Below are positions 53,105 to 62,635 of a DNA stretch of 64,000 bases, piece by piece. The notes under the pieces were generated by a model. That model searched no databases. It saw nothing but the letters and a program-made list of their open reading frames with translations, and was not told where the DNA came from. The stretch is taken from positions 310,001-374,000 of the forward strand of contig NZ_JAPYKH010000002.1 in the NCBI RefSeq assembly GCF_029623345.1, given 5' to 3'. This DNA comes from Sphingomonas phyllosphaerae. GTDB lineage: Bacteria; Pseudomonadota; Alphaproteobacteria; Sphingomonadales; Sphingomonadaceae. The translations under genes were made by a program, and so were the position numbers. Positions within the stretch are counted from its first letter, which is position 1. The number at the start of each line of letters is the position of its first letter.

Positions 53105-54364
53105 TCAACCATCGGCGTGCGCCTTCGCTCCGATGTCGTGGCGGAAGAACCCGGTCGGGAAGTCGATCGCCTCGAGCGCGCGATAGGCGGCGGCGCGTGC
53201 CGCGGCCACGTCTGCCCCGATCGCGGTGACCGCGAGCACGCGCCCGCCGCTCGCCACCAGCGCTTCGCCGTCCTGCCGCGTGCCGGCTTGGAATACGGTC
53301 GCGCCGGTCGCCTCGGCAGCGTCGATCCCGCCGATCGCGCCACCCGTGCGCGGGTCGCCGGGATAGCCCTCGGCCGCCATCACCACCGTCAGCGCGGCGT
53401 CGTCCGCGAAGGCGGGGCCGGGAAGATCGGCGAGCCGCCCCTCCGCCACCGCGAGCAGCATCTCGACGAGGTCGCCCGCAAAGCGCGCCATCAGCACCTG
53501 GCACTCCGGATCGCCGAAGCGAACGTTATATTCGATCAGCTTGGGGCCGTCCGCGGTGAGCATCAGCCCGGCGTAGAGCACGCCGACATAGGGCGTGCCC
53601 GCGGCGGCGAGCGCGTCGATCGTCGGGCGCACGATCTCGCCGAGCGCCTGCTCCTCCAGCTCGGGGGTGAGCACCAGCGCCGGGCTGTAGGCGCCCATGC
53701 CGCCGGTGTTGGGGCCGATGTCGCCGTCGCCGACGCGCTTGTGGTCCTGCGCCGAGCCGAAGGACGCGGTGGAGGTGCCGTCGCTCAGCACGAACAGGCT
53801 GGCCTCGGGACCTTCGAGCCGCTCCTCGATCACCGCCTCGACCGGCCCCTGCGCGTAGAGGTCGCGGATCGCCGCCTCGGCCTCGGCGCGCGACATCGCG
53901 ACCACCACGCCCTTCCCTGCGGCGAGTCCGTCGGCCTTGATCACGCAGGTCTCGCCAAAATCGTCGAGGCAGGCGAGCGCGCCGTCGCGCGAGGTCACCT
54001 TGAAATAACGCGCGGTCGGAATGCCGACACGCGCGCACAAGTCCTTGGTGAAACCCTTCGAGCCTTCCAGCTTCGCCGCCTCGCGCCCGGGGCCGAATAC
54101 CGCTACGCCGATCGCGCGGATGTTGTCGGCGAGGCCGCGCACCAGCGGCACTTCCGGCCCGATCACCACCAGCCCGATCTGGTGGCGGCGGACGAAGTCG
54201 ATCACCGCGCGGTGATCGTCGACGTCCAGCTCCGCGATCGTGGCGTGCCGCGCGATGCCGGGGTTGCCCGGCGCGGCGAAGAGCGTATCGAGACGAGGAG
54301 ATTGCGCCAGTTTCCACGCGAGTGCGTGCTCGCGTCCCCCCGATCCCACCAGCAGGATGTTCAT
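53105..54364 (-). CDS. purD: Phosphoribosylamine-glycine ligase
   Basis: A 419-residue enzyme of de novo purine synthesis that joins glycine to phosphoribosylamine using ATP. The N-terminal domain starts [17 protein letters not shown], the ATP-grasp core includes [14 protein letters not shown], and [12 protein letters not shown] gives the metal and ATP ligands. Length is normal for PurD. AAAGGGGG lies upstream of ATG 54364. Its start codon overlaps the start of xseA on the other strand. It leads an operon with the HhH and GreAB-like genes. Confidence 0.97.
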   Translation of the reverse strand: MNILLVGSGGREHALAWKLAQSPRLDTLFAAPGNPGIARHATIAELDVDDHRAVIDFVRRHQIGLVVIGPEVPLVRGLADNIRAIGVAVFGPGREAAKLEGSKGFTKDLCARVGIPTARYFKVTSRDGALACLDDFGETCVIKADGLAAGKGVVVAMSRAEAEAAIRDLYAQGPVEAVIEERLEGPEASLFVLSDGTSTASFGSAQDHKRVGDGDIGPNTGGMGAYSPALVLTPELEEQALGEIVRPTIDALAAAGTPYVGVLYAGLMLTADGPKLIEYNVRFGDPECQVLMARFAGDLVEMLLAVAEGRLADLPGPAFADDAALTVVMAAEGYPGDPRTGGAIGGIDAAEATGATVFQAGTRQDGEALVASGGRVLAVTAIGADVAAARAAAYRALEAIDFPTGFFRHDIGAKAHADG

Positions 54365-55772
54365 GGCCGACCCCCTTTACGATACTCAGGCGGGCCGGCT
54401 GGTAGCCGAGGCCACGCCCGGCGACAATGCGATGGCGGTCAGCGTCAGCGAGCTCTCGGGGCGGCTCAAGCGCATGGTCGAGGGTGAGTTCGGCAGCGTG
54501 CGGCTGCGTGGCGAGATCTCGGGCTACAAGCGCGCGACCTCGGGCCACGCCTATCTCTGCCTCAAGGACGATGCCGCGGTGATCGACGGCGTGATGTGGA
54601 AGGGCAGCGCCGCCGGGCTCGCCTTCCGCCCCGAGGACGGGATCGAGGTGGTCGCGACCGGACGGCTGACGACCTATCCGGGCCGCTCGAAATATCAGAT
54701 CGTGATCGAGTGGATGGAGCTCGCCGGCGCGGGCGCGTTGATGGCGCTGCTCGAGAAGCTTCGGCTCAAGCTGGCGGCGGAGGGGCTGTTCGACCGCGAG
54801 CGCAAGCAGGGGCTGCCGTTCATGCCGCGCACGATCGGCGTCGTCACCTCGCCGACCGGCGCGGTGATCCGCGATATCCTCCACCGGCTTGAGGACCGCT
54901 GCCCCACGCACGTGATCGTCTGGCCGGTCAAGGTGCAGGGCGCGGGCGCGGCCGAGGACGTGGCGGCGGCGGTGCGCGGCTTCGACGCGCTCCCCGCGGA
55001 CGGTCCGATGCGCCGCCCCGACCTGGTGATCGTCGCGCGCGGCGGCGGCTCAATCGAGGACCTGTGGGCCTTCAACGAAGAGGTCGTGGTGCGTGCCGTC
55101 GCTGCCTGCTCGATCCCGATCATCTCCGCGGTCGGGCACGAGACCGACACGACGTTGTGCGACCATGCCGCCGACCTGCGCGCGCCGACCCCGACTGCGG
55201 CGGCCGAGATCGCGGTGCCTGTGCTGGCCGAGCTGCGCCTGTCGCTCGACGCGATGCGCCAGCGCACCGAGCGCTGCGCACGCCGCTACGTCGAGCGCGG
55301 GCGCGAGCGGCTGGACGCGCTCGCGCGCGTGATGCCGACGCGCGACCGGCTGCTCGGCCCGCAGCGCCAGCGGCTCGACGAACTGGGCGGGCGGCTCGAT
55401 CGTGGGCTGGAGCGGCGCGTGACACGCGCGCGCGGTGAGCTCGACCGTACCGCCGGTGCGATCCGTCCCGCCGCGCTGGAGCGGCGCTTGGAGGCGGGCC
55501 GGGCGCGGCTCGCCGATCTGGGCCGACTGGTCGAGAGCCTCAACCCGGACAAGCTGCTGGATCGCGGCTATGTACGGGTTGAGGCCGCGGCGGGCGGCAC
55601 GGTGACCAGCGCGGACGCCGCGCGCGCCGCGGGTGCGCTGCTGCTCCACTTCCGCGACGGCGCGGTGTCGGCGCGGGTGGGGGAAGGGGCGCCGCCCGCG
55701 CGTGCGCCCACGCTTGAGGCCAAGCCGCCGCGCGCCTATCCTGAGAAGCCCGACCAGCCGCGCCTGTTCTGA
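54363..55772 (+). CDS. xseA: Exodeoxyribonuclease VII large subunit
   Basis: A 469-residue XseA protein. The N-terminal OB-fold is visible at about 23-110 ([35 protein letters not shown]). The catalytic domain contains [31 protein letters not shown] and [14 protein letters not shown], and a long coiled-coil region precedes the C-terminal LLDRGYVRV. With XseB it degrades single-stranded DNA. ATG 54363 shares bases with the purD start; a downstream Met at 54432 is a shorter alternative. AGGA lies nine bases upstream. Confidence 0.97.
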   Translation: MADPLYDTQAGRLVAEATPGDNAMAVSVSELSGRLKRMVEGEFGSVRLRGEISGYKRATSGHAYLCLKDDAAVIDGVMWKGSAAGLAFRPEDGIEVVATGRLTTYPGRSKYQIVIEWMELAGAGALMALLEKLRLKLAAEGLFDRERKQGLPFMPRTIGVVTSPTGAVIRDILHRLEDRCPTHVIVWPVKVQGAGAAEDVAAAVRGFDALPADGPMRRPDLVIVARGGGSIEDLWAFNEEVVVRAVAACSIPIISAVGHETDTTLCDHAADLRAPTPTAAAEIAVPVLAELRLSLDAMRQRTERCARRYVERGRERLDALARVMPTRDRLLGPQRQRLDELGGRLDRGLERRVTRARGELDRTAGAIRPAALERRLEAGRARLADLGRLVESLNPDKLLDRGYVRVEAAAGGTVTSADAARAAGALLLHFRDGAVSARVGEGAPPARAPTLEAKPPRAYPEKPDQPRLF

Positions 55773-55783
55773 GAGTTGCCCCG

Positions 55784-55984
55784 ATGCTGATGAGCCACAC
55801 CGACCGACCCGCCAAACTCCATTATCTCGCCAACGGCTTCCGCGTGCTGGTGCCGGGCGACCATGTGGTGTGCGCGGTGTCGGGGGCGCGCATCCCGCTG
55901 GAGGACCTGCGCTACTGGGATGCGGCGACGCAGCGCCCCTTCGCCAGTGCCGCGCTCGCGACCGAGGCGTTGGCGCCGCGGTGA
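55784..55984 (+). CDS. DUF2093 domain-containing protein (66 aa)
   Basis: A 66-residue protein with the DUF2093 pattern: PAKLHYLANGFRVLVPGDHVVCAVSGARIPLEDLRYWDA. It occurs in many alphaproteobacteria, commonly next to xseA, and its function is unknown. The start lies 11 bases after xseA and the stop overlaps the GTG of the peptidase gene. Confidence 0.9.
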   Translation: MLMSHTDRPAKLHYLANGFRVLVPGDHVVCAVSGARIPLEDLRYWDAATQRPFASAALATEALAPR

Positions 55985-56913
55985 GCGGGCAGCCGATGGC
56001 GGTGGTGCTGGCGAGCGCGGTGGCGCTGGCCGGCTGCGTGCCGGCGCCCGCGACCGCGCCGCTCGCCGCGCCGGTCGATCCGGTGACGGCCGCGCGTGAC
56101 GAAGCGCCACCGCGGCCGACGCTTCCCCCGCCGCCCGAGCTGGTCTCGCCCGTCCGCCTCGGGCTTCCGCCAGCGCTCGCGCAGGGCGGAGTCGCGCTCG
56201 GCACCGCCCCGACGGGGACGACGCGGCTGACTCTCGACGGCGTGCCCGTGCCGCTCGCGCCGGACGGCCGTTTCCTGGTCGCCGCCGACCGTGACGCGTC
56301 CGGCGTGCTGACGGTGACCGCAGCGCTGCCCAACGCGCGCACGCTCACCGCGACGTTGCCGGTCACGCCGCGCGCGTGGCGGCTCGAGCGGCTCGACCGC
56401 GTCGCCAAGGTGCCCGTGCCCGACGCCGATTTCACGCGCCGACGCCCCGCCGAGCTGCGGCAGATCGCCAGCGCCCGCACCGTCGATGGCAACTCGGAGG
56501 GCTGGCGCCAGCGCTTCCGCTGGCCAGTGACGGGCCGGATCTCGGGGCCGTTCGGCGCGCAGCGGATCTACCGCGGCGAGCCCGGCAGCTATCACGGCGG
56601 AGTCGACGTCGCGCGCGGCGAGGGAACGCTGGTGGTCGCCCCGGCCGACGGGGTGGTCACGCTCGCCGCCGACCCGCCCTTCACGCTGGAGGGGCGACTG
56701 CTGATCCTCGACCATGGCGCCGGTCTGACCAGCGCCTTCCTCCACCTCTCGCGGATCGATGTGCGGGTGGGGGAGCATGTGCGCCAGGGCGAGCCGATCG
56801 GGTTGGTCGGCCGCACCGGCCGCGCCTCGGGGCCGCACCTGCACTGGGCGATGACGTGGCGCGGCGCGCGGATCGATCCGCAGCCGGTCGCCGGAGCGAT
56901 GCCCGCGGCCTAG
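55981..56913 (+). CDS. M23 family metallopeptidase, lipoprotein
   Basis: A 310-residue cell-envelope peptidase. The GTG start (55981) overlaps the previous stop; an ATG five codons on is an alternative. A lipobox Cys follows VALAGC, then a Pro-rich linker and a beta-domain (IASARTVDGNSEGWRQRF). The LytM/M23 catalytic domain carries HGGVDVA (HxxxD zinc ligands) and HLHW (HxH). Such enzymes cut peptidoglycan cross-links or activate amidases. One base separates its stop from the stop of the convergent gene. Confidence 0.93.
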   Translation: MSGQPMAVVLASAVALAGCVPAPATAPLAAPVDPVTAARDEAPPRPTLPPPPELVSPVRLGLPPALAQGGVALGTAPTGTTRLTLDGVPVPLAPDGRFLVAADRDASGVLTVTAALPNARTLTATLPVTPRAWRLERLDRVAKVPVPDADFTRRRPAELRQIASARTVDGNSEGWRQRFRWPVTGRISGPFGAQRIYRGEPGSYHGGVDVARGEGTLVVAPADGVVTLAADPPFTLEGRLLILDHGAGLTSAFLHLSRIDVRVGEHVRQGEPIGLVGRTGRASGPHLHWAMTWRGARIDPQPVAGAMPAA

Positions 56914-56914
56914 C

Positions 56915-57457
56915 TCAGCGCAGCCGCAGCGCGCGATAGCTGCGGCCATCGACGTTGAGGAAGAAGGCGCCCATCGTGCCCTTGCGGATCCGCACCTTGG
57001 CGCCCGCCTTGGGGGGGAAGGGCATCGCGTCCGTGGTCTGCCACACCGGATTGCCCTCATCTGCCAGCGTGATCTCGCCGCGGCCGTTGGCGCCGGGGCG
57101 CGCGCTGCGGACCGTGGTGTCGATCTCGCTGAACGTCTCGCGCTGATCGGTCTCGCCGCGGTCGGCGCCGCCACCGAGCAGACCGAGATCGGGCAGATTG
57201 AGGCCGAACACGGATCGTCGTGCGCGTCGAACGTCGGCGCGATCGACGATCCGCACGTCATTCTGCTTGACCGCCTGCTCGAGCGCGGCGCTCGCCTTGT
57301 CGTAGCAGGCGAGCCGCTCGCCCGCGTCCGTGATCGCACGGCACGCCGCGAAGCCGCCAAGGACGCGTTGCGCGCCGCCGCCCGCTTGCGCGCTGACCGG
57401 CGCCGCCACGAAAACTGCGATGGCGGCGATCGCCGTCCGAGGTGGCCGCATCGTCAC
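56915..57457 (-). CDS. Exported hypothetical protein (180 aa)
   Basis: A 180-residue exported protein with signal peptide (about 1-24). It contains FAACRAITDAGERLACYDKAS, a Cys pair (C39 and C51) seen in a set of proteobacterial periplasmic proteins, and a C-terminal beta-rich part (VWQTTDAMPFPPKAGAKVRIRKGTMGAFFLNVDGRSY) resembling small SH3-like or lipocalin-like folds. I cannot name a family with confidence. Start may be 57457 or ATG 57451. Confidence 0.75.
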   Translation of the reverse strand: MTMRPPRTAIAAIAVFVAAPVSAQAGGGAQRVLGGFAACRAITDAGERLACYDKASAALEQAVKQNDVRIVDRADVRRARRSVFGLNLPDLGLLGGGADRGETDQRETFSEIDTTVRSARPGANGRGEITLADEGNPVWQTTDAMPFPPKAGAKVRIRKGTMGAFFLNVDGRSYRALRLR

Positions 57458-57674
57458 ACTTCTCCCCTGCTCACCGACACGCCGGGGTCGTTATCACACC
57501 ATTCTTCATCTGTGTCATTGAAGTTACACTCTTTCAAAAACGCCATCGAAGAGGCGTGCCATGTTGCTGTGCAGCGTGGCTTCACGGTAGCCATCGCCAT
57601 CCCGGGCGGCCGCGCCGGCCCGGAGCACATTCTGTGAATGCCGGAAAACCGGCCACAAAAGGGGACTGAACTCT

Positions 57675-60600
57675 ATGCTGAACGCCTATCGTTCGCGCCT
57701 GCTCGCCTCGACGCTGCTGGTCGGCGCCGCGGTGATCGCCGCTCCGGCGACCGCGCAGACGGCCGATCCCGCCAGCCAGCCGAAGACGGGCGTGCAGAGC
57801 ACTGATCCCAACGCGCCGGCCGCCGGCATCTCGAGCCAGGATTCGGCCCCGCCGGCGGGCGAGACCAGCTCGGGCGACATCGTCGTCACCGGCACGCTGA
57901 TCCGCAACCCCAACCTGATCGCGTCGAGCCCGGTCGCAGTGATCGGCCAGGAAGAGATCCAGCTGCGTCAGCGCAACACCGCAGAAGAACTGCTGCGTGA
58001 CCTGCCGGGCGTGGCACCGTCGATCGGTTCGGCGGTGAACAACGGCAACGGCGGCTCGGCCTTCGTTGACCTTCGCGGCCTCGGCAACTTCCGCAACGTC
58101 GTGCTGCTGGACGGCAAGCGCATCGCGCCGTCGAGCACCGTGGGTCGCGTCGACCTCAACAACATCCCGCTCTCGCTGGTCGAGCGCGTCGACACGCTGA
58201 CCGGCGGTGCGGCCACCACCTATGGTGCCGATGCGGTATCGGGCGTGGTCAACTTCATCACCCGCTCGGACTTCTCGGGCATGGAGCTGAACGTCTCGGA
58301 GGGCATTACCGAGCGCGGCGACGGCGAGCAGACCCGCGTCGACCTGACCGTCGGCGCCAACTTCGATGACGGGCGCGGTAACGCGGTGCTGTCGATCGGC
58401 TACCAGAATTCCGATCCCGTCTACATGGACGCGCGGCGCTTCTCGCAGAACAGCTACACCTCGACGAGCGGCTCGCCGGGCGGTTCGGGCACCACGGTGC
58501 CGGCGCGCTTCAACCTCGCCGGTCTCGCCGGTCGCGGCAATGCCGGCTTCCAGTCGGGCAACTTCCAGATCAACCCGACGTCGGGCGGGCTGCAGCAGCC
58601 TGTGCAGCCGTTCAACTTCAACCCGTACAATGTTTTCCAGGTCCCGTTCCAGCGCTACAACATCTACGCCGCGGGCCATTATGATATCTCGGACAGCGTG
58701 CAGGTCTACAGCCGCGGCCTGTTCTCGAAGAATACGGTGAGCACCGTGATCGCGCCGTCGGGCATCTTCGGCTCGTCGCTCGCGATCCCCTTCTCCAACC
58801 CGTACCTGCCGGCAGCGGCGCGTTCGCAGTTCTGCGCCAACAACCCGACCTTCAACGCGCAGAACCAGCAGGTGGCGCAGCTCACCGCGGCGCAGTGCGC
58901 GGCGGCGGCGACGGCGACCGATCCGACCGATCCCAACTTCCGCTACTTCACCACCACGACCAACCGTCGTACCACCGAGACCGGGTCGCGCATCTCGGAC
59001 TATGTCACGACGATCTTCGACTATAACGCCGGCGTGAAGATCGGCATCACCGATCGCATCAACCTCGATCTCGGCGGATCGTACGGTGAGTCGGAGAACA
59101 CTCAGACGATCCGTAACTACGCGCTGACCTCGCGCTTCCGCTCGGCGGCGTTCGCCACCAATACCACGAGCTGCCTCGGTGGCGCGCCGGGCGGCGCGGA
59201 CATCACGGCGGGCACGGGCTGCGTCCCGATCAACCTGTTCGGCCCGGCGGGCTCGATCTCGTCGGATCAGGTGTCTTACCTGACGGCGGACAGCACCTCG
59301 TCGAACCGCACCTCGCTGGCGCAGGTCCGCGCGCTGCTGACCGGCGACATTGGCTTCTCCTCGCCCTTCGCCAACGAGCCGATCGGCTTCGCGCTCGGCG
59401 GCGAGTATCGCAAGTACACCGCCGGCCAGAACTCGGACACGCTGTCGCAGACCCCGGGCGAGCTCGGCGGCGCGGGCGGCGCGGCGCCGACCTTCACCGG
59501 CGGCTACAACGTCTGGGAAGCGTACAGCGAGGTCATCGTCCCGCTCGTCGAGGACAAGCCCTTCTTCAACAGCCTGACGGTCGAGGGCGGTGTGCGCTAC
59601 TCCGCGTACAAGGTGGATGCGGTCGGCAACCCCAGCTACGACACCTGGACCTACAAGGGCGCGGGCACGTGGGCGCCGTTCGGCGGCCTGAAGATCCGCG
59701 GCAACTACCAGCGCGCGGTGCGTGCGCCGAACATCGGCGAGCTGTTCAACCCGGTGAGCACCGCGCTGACCAACCTGTCGTATGACGCGTGCGCCGGCGC
59801 CGCGCCGGTGAACAACGCGACGCTCGCCGCGGTGTGTATCGCGCAAGGTGCCCCGGCCTCGACGATCGGCAGCATCGAGACGCCGACCGCGGCGCAGGCC
59901 AACTTCACCGCGGGTGGCAACATCAACCTGCGTCCGGAGAAGGCGAACAGCTTCACCGTGGGCGTGGTGCTGCAGCCCGACTTCGTGCCGGGCCTCTCGA
60001 TCTCGGTCGATTACTACAACATCAAGATCCGGGACGCGATCTCGCAGCTCACCGCGGGCAGCGCCTATAACCTGTGCTTCGGCGATCAGCAGGGTAGCGG
60101 GATCACCGCCGCCAGTGCGGCGAGCGCAGCGTGCCTCAACATCAGCCGCAACCCCGTCACGGGCGCGCTGGACGGTGACCCGGCGACGACGCGTGGTCTG
60201 ATCATCACGCCGAGCAACGCCGGTACGATCCTGACCGACGGTATCGACCTGAACGTCGGCTACCGCCGCGACTTCGGCGTCGCCAAGCTGAACCTGAGCT
60301 TCCAGGGCAACTGGACGTCGCGTTCGCAGTTCCAGGCGGCGCCTGGGTCGGACACGCTGCGCTGCGTCGGTCTGTACGGCCAGAACTGCGGTTCGCCGGG
60401 TTCGGCCGGCCCGAGCTCGTCGGCGGGTTCGCTCCAGCCGGAGCTCACCTGGAATCAGCGCACCACGGTGTCGTTCGGTTCGGCCGACATCTCGCTGCTG
60501 TGGCGTCACCTCGACAAAATGCGTGTCGAGCCGGGCGTGACGACCTTCAGCGGTACGATCGAGTCGGGTCCGCTGGCGGGCCGTCAGGTCAACTTCGGCC

Positions 60601-60815
60601 GCATCCCGGCCTACAACTATCTCGACTTGGCCACCCGTTTCGGCGTCACCGACAATTTCGACCTGACGCTGACGGTCACCAACCTGCTCGACAAGGAGCC
60701 GCCGCTGGTCGGTGGCACCGTCGGGTCCACCTCGTTCAACAGCGGCAACACCTATCCGTCGAGCTACGACGCGCTGGGCCGCCGCTTCGTGGTGGGCGCG
60801 CGCATCAAGTTCTGA
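57675..60815 (+). CDS. Large TonB-dependent receptor
   Basis: A 1046-residue outer-membrane receptor. It has a signal peptide (about 1-28), a Pro/Ala/Ser-rich linker to DIVVTGTLIRN, a plug with PVAVIGQEEIQLRQRNTAEELL and VDLRGLGNFRNVVLLDGKR, and a barrel with many Asn- and aromatic-rich strands ending in GARIKF. It belongs to the large Caulobacter/Sphingomonas receptor group with TGGAATTYGADAVSGVVNF. AAAGGGG lies 10 bases before ATG 57675. Codon use is cleaner (fewer rare codons) than neighbours, which suggests high expression. Substrate unknown. Confidence 0.92.
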   Translation: MLNAYRSRLLASTLLVGAAVIAAPATAQTADPASQPKTGVQSTDPNAPAAGISSQDSAPPAGETSSGDIVVTGTLIRNPNLIASSPVAVIGQEEIQLRQRNTAEELLRDLPGVAPSIGSAVNNGNGGSAFVDLRGLGNFRNVVLLDGKRIAPSSTVGRVDLNNIPLSLVERVDTLTGGAATTYGADAVSGVVNFITRSDFSGMELNVSEGITERGDGEQTRVDLTVGANFDDGRGNAVLSIGYQNSDPVYMDARRFSQNSYTSTSGSPGGSGTTVPARFNLAGLAGRGNAGFQSGNFQINPTSGGLQQPVQPFNFNPYNVFQVPFQRYNIYAAGHYDISDSVQVYSRGLFSKNTVSTVIAPSGIFGSSLAIPFSNPYLPAAARSQFCANNPTFNAQNQQVAQLTAAQCAAAATATDPTDPNFRYFTTTTNRRTTETGSRISDYVTTIFDYNAGVKIGITDRINLDLGGSYGESENTQTIRNYALTSRFRSAAFATNTTSCLGGAPGGADITAGTGCVPINLFGPAGSISSDQVSYLTADSTSSNRTSLAQVRALLTGDIGFSSPFANEPIGFALGGEYRKYTAGQNSDTLSQTPGELGGAGGAAPTFTGGYNVWEAYSEVIVPLVEDKPFFNSLTVEGGVRYSAYKVDAVGNPSYDTWTYKGAGTWAPFGGLKIRGNYQRAVRAPNIGELFNPVSTALTNLSYDACAGAAPVNNATLAAVCIAQGAPASTIGSIETPTAAQANFTAGGNINLRPEKANSFTVGVVLQPDFVPGLSISVDYYNIKIRDAISQLTAGSAYNLCFGDQQGSGITAASAASAACLNISRNPVTGALDGDPATTRGLIITPSNAGTILTDGIDLNVGYRRDFGVAKLNLSFQGNWTSRSQFQAAPGSDTLRCVGLYGQNCGSPGSAGPSSSAGSLQPELTWNQRTTVSFGSADISLLWRHLDKMRVEPGVTTFSGTIESGPLAGRQVNFGRIPAYNYLDLATRFGVTDNFDLTLTVTNLLDKEPPLVGGTVGSTSFNSGNTYPSSYDALGRRFVVGARIKF

Positions 60816-60839
60816 TCGCGACGCATCGACGAGACGTTT

Positions 60840-60868
60840 GGGGGGTGGGCTTCGGCCCGCCCCCTTTT
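60840..60868 (+). terminator. Rho-independent terminator of the large TonB receptor
   Basis: A GC-rich stem (GGGGGTGGGC with GCCCGCCCCC, one G-T pair) closes a TTCG tetraloop and is followed by TTTT. It starts 24 bases after the receptor stop. Confidence 0.9.
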
Positions 60869-60924
60869 CGTATCTCGTCGCGGCGCCCTTGCGCGGCCAC
60901 GTGCCGCCGCGCACATCGCGGCGG

Positions 60925-61770
60925 ATGGATCCGGTGGTCACCCGCTTCGCGCCCTCGCCGACGGGGCGGCTGCATGTCGGCCACGCTTACTCGGCTATCC
61001 GGGCGCACGATCACGCACGGGCGCGTGGCGGACGCTTCCTGCTCCGCATCGAGGACATCGACGGTACCCGCAGCCGCCCCGAGCATGTCGACACGATCCT
61101 TGCCGATCTCGTCTGGCTCGGGCTGTCGTGGGACGGGGAGGTGGTTCACCAGTCCCGGCGGCTCGATCGCTACGCCGCCGCGCTGGAGCGGCTGCGCGCG
61201 ATGGGGCTGCTGTATCCCTGCTTCTGCACCCGCGCCGAGATCGCCGGGGCATTGAGCGCGCCGCACGGGGCGCCGCCGCTCTATCCGGGCACCTGTCGCG
61301 CCATTCCCGCACCCGACCTGTCGCGTCCGCATGCCTGGCGGCTCGACATGGCGGCGGCAGTCGCACGCGCCGGTGCGCTGGAGTGGAGCGACGCCGGCCG
61401 CGTCGTCCCGTCCGATCCGCTTGCGCAGGGGGACGTGGTGCTCGCACGCAAGGACGCGCCCGCCAGCTACCATCTCGCGGTGACGGTCGACGACGCCGCG
61501 CAGGGTGTTACCGACGTCGTCCGCGGCGTCGATCTGTTCGCGGCGACGCACGTCCACCGCCTGCTCCAGGCGCTGCTCGACCTGCCGGTGCCGCGCTGGC
61601 ATCATCACGCGCTGCTCACCGGCCCGGACGGCGAGCGGCTCGCCAAGCGCCACGGGGCACCAGCGCTCGCGGTGCTGCGCGAGCGCGGCGAGGACGGTCA
61701 TGCGTTGGCCGAGCGGCTGCGCACGGGCGACTTCCCAAAGCCCGTCGCAGTCCCTACCTTCGGGGCATGA
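60925..61770 (+). CDS. gluQ: Glutamyl-Q tRNA(Asp) synthetase
   Basis: A 281-residue truncated glutamyl-tRNA synthetase-like protein, normal for GluQRS. It keeps the Rossmann core, HVGHA as the HIGH motif, zinc ligands CFC and the later YPGTC, and LAKRHG in place of KMSKS. The anticodon-binding domain is missing, as expected. It attaches glutamate to queuosine in tRNA(Asp). ATG 60925 lies 57 bases after the terminator; a GTG at 60901 is an in-frame alternative. The stop overlaps the next gene. Confidence 0.93.
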   Translation: MDPVVTRFAPSPTGRLHVGHAYSAIRAHDHARARGGRFLLRIEDIDGTRSRPEHVDTILADLVWLGLSWDGEVVHQSRRLDRYAAALERLRAMGLLYPCFCTRAEIAGALSAPHGAPPLYPGTCRAIPAPDLSRPHAWRLDMAAAVARAGALEWSDAGRVVPSDPLAQGDVVLARKDAPASYHLAVTVDDAAQGVTDVVRGVDLFAATHVHRLLQALLDLPVPRWHHHALLTGPDGERLAKRHGAPALAVLRERGEDGHALAERLRTGDFPKPVAVPTFGA

Positions 61771-62000
61771 ACACCTTCCTCGTGATCCTCCTGGTGGCGG
61801 CGATGATCGCCACCGTGGTCGCTCTGGTGCGCGGCATCGTCTCCTTCCTCCAGGAAGCGTCGGCCGACGCGCGCGGGGAGGGGGGCGGCCCGACGGCGGC
61901 GCAGCTCAAGAGCAACCGCATGATGCAGCAGCGCATCCTGTTCCAGGCGCTGGCGGTGCTGGTCGTCGTCGTGCTGCTGTTCGCCGCCGGCCGCACCTGA
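61767..62000 (+). CDS. Small twin-transmembrane protein (HIG1-like)
   Basis: A 77-residue protein with two membrane helices (about 3-28 and 57-75) joined by a polar loop with GEGGGPTAAQLKSNRMMQQR. This resembles the twin-TM/HIG1-type proteins found near PduO in alphaproteobacteria. ATG 61767 overlaps the gluQ stop; nine bases separate its stop from the adenosyltransferase start. Function unknown. Confidence 0.85.
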   Translation: MNTFLVILLVAAMIATVVALVRGIVSFLQEASADARGEGGGPTAAQLKSNRMMQQRILFQALAVLVVVVLLFAAGRT

Positions 62001-62009
62001 TCATCCAGG

Positions 62010-62567
62010 GTGGTCAAGCTCAACCGAATCTACACGCGCACCGGCGACGCGGGCACGACCGGGCTGGTTGACGGCAGTCGCGTGCGCAAGGACGACGCGC
62101 GCATGGCCGCGATCGGCGACGTCGACGAGGCCAACAGCGCGATCGGCGTCGCTGCCGAGACGCTCGCCGACGCCGATCACGTCGCGGCGCTGCGTCGCGT
62201 GCAGAACGATCTGTTCGATCTGGGTGCCGACTTCGCCACGCCGGGCGACGACTTCACACCGTCCGAGATGATGCTGCGCGTAGTGCCGGCGCAGGTCGAG
62301 CGGCTCGAGCGCGAGATCGACACGCTCAATGCCGATCTGCCGCCGCTGACCAGCTTCGTGCTGCCGGGTGGCGCGGCCGCGTCGCTCCATCTCGCGCGCG
62401 CGATCGTGCGCCGCGCCGAACGCAGCGCCGTGGCGGTGCTGCCGCACGCCAACCCTGCTGCGGTCATGTATTTGAACCGCTTGTCCGATTTCCTTTTCGT
62501 CCTGTGCCGCGCCGTGAACAAAAAGGCGGGTGGCGACGTTCTGTGGGTCGCGGGGGCCAATCGTTAA
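62010..62567 (+). CDS. PduO-type cob(I)alamin adenosyltransferase
   Basis: A 185-residue ATP:cob(I)alamin adenosyltransferase. Signature motifs are LNRIYTRTGDAGTTGL at the start and, near the end, NRLSDFLFVLCRAVN, with RRAERSAVAVL between, forming the nucleotide- and corrin-binding helical bundle. It makes adenosylcobalamin for radical B12 enzymes. Start is GTG 62010. It probably belongs to the same operon as gluQ and the twin-TM gene. Confidence 0.95.
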   Translation: MVKLNRIYTRTGDAGTTGLVDGSRVRKDDARMAAIGDVDEANSAIGVAAETLADADHVAALRRVQNDLFDLGADFATPGDDFTPSEMMLRVVPAQVERLEREIDTLNADLPPLTSFVLPGGAAASLHLARAIVRRAERSAVAVLPHANPAAVMYLNRLSDFLFVLCRAVNKKAGGDVLWVAGANR

Positions 62568-62635
62568 CATAGGATAAGGCGCCGGCGAGCGTCGCGCGGG
62601 CGCAGGGCCGGGCGCGACGGGTGGGAGACGATCCG

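Noticed and set aside
57639..57653. Small hairpin GCCGG-AAAA-CCGGC ahead of the large TonB receptor as a riboswitch
   Set aside because: A five-base stem alone is too weak, and no known riboswitch core is visible around it.
57582..60941. Long minus-strand frame opposite the large TonB receptor
   Set aside because: Composition is Arg/Asp/Val repetitive and mirrors receptor codons; the plus-strand receptor is unambiguous.
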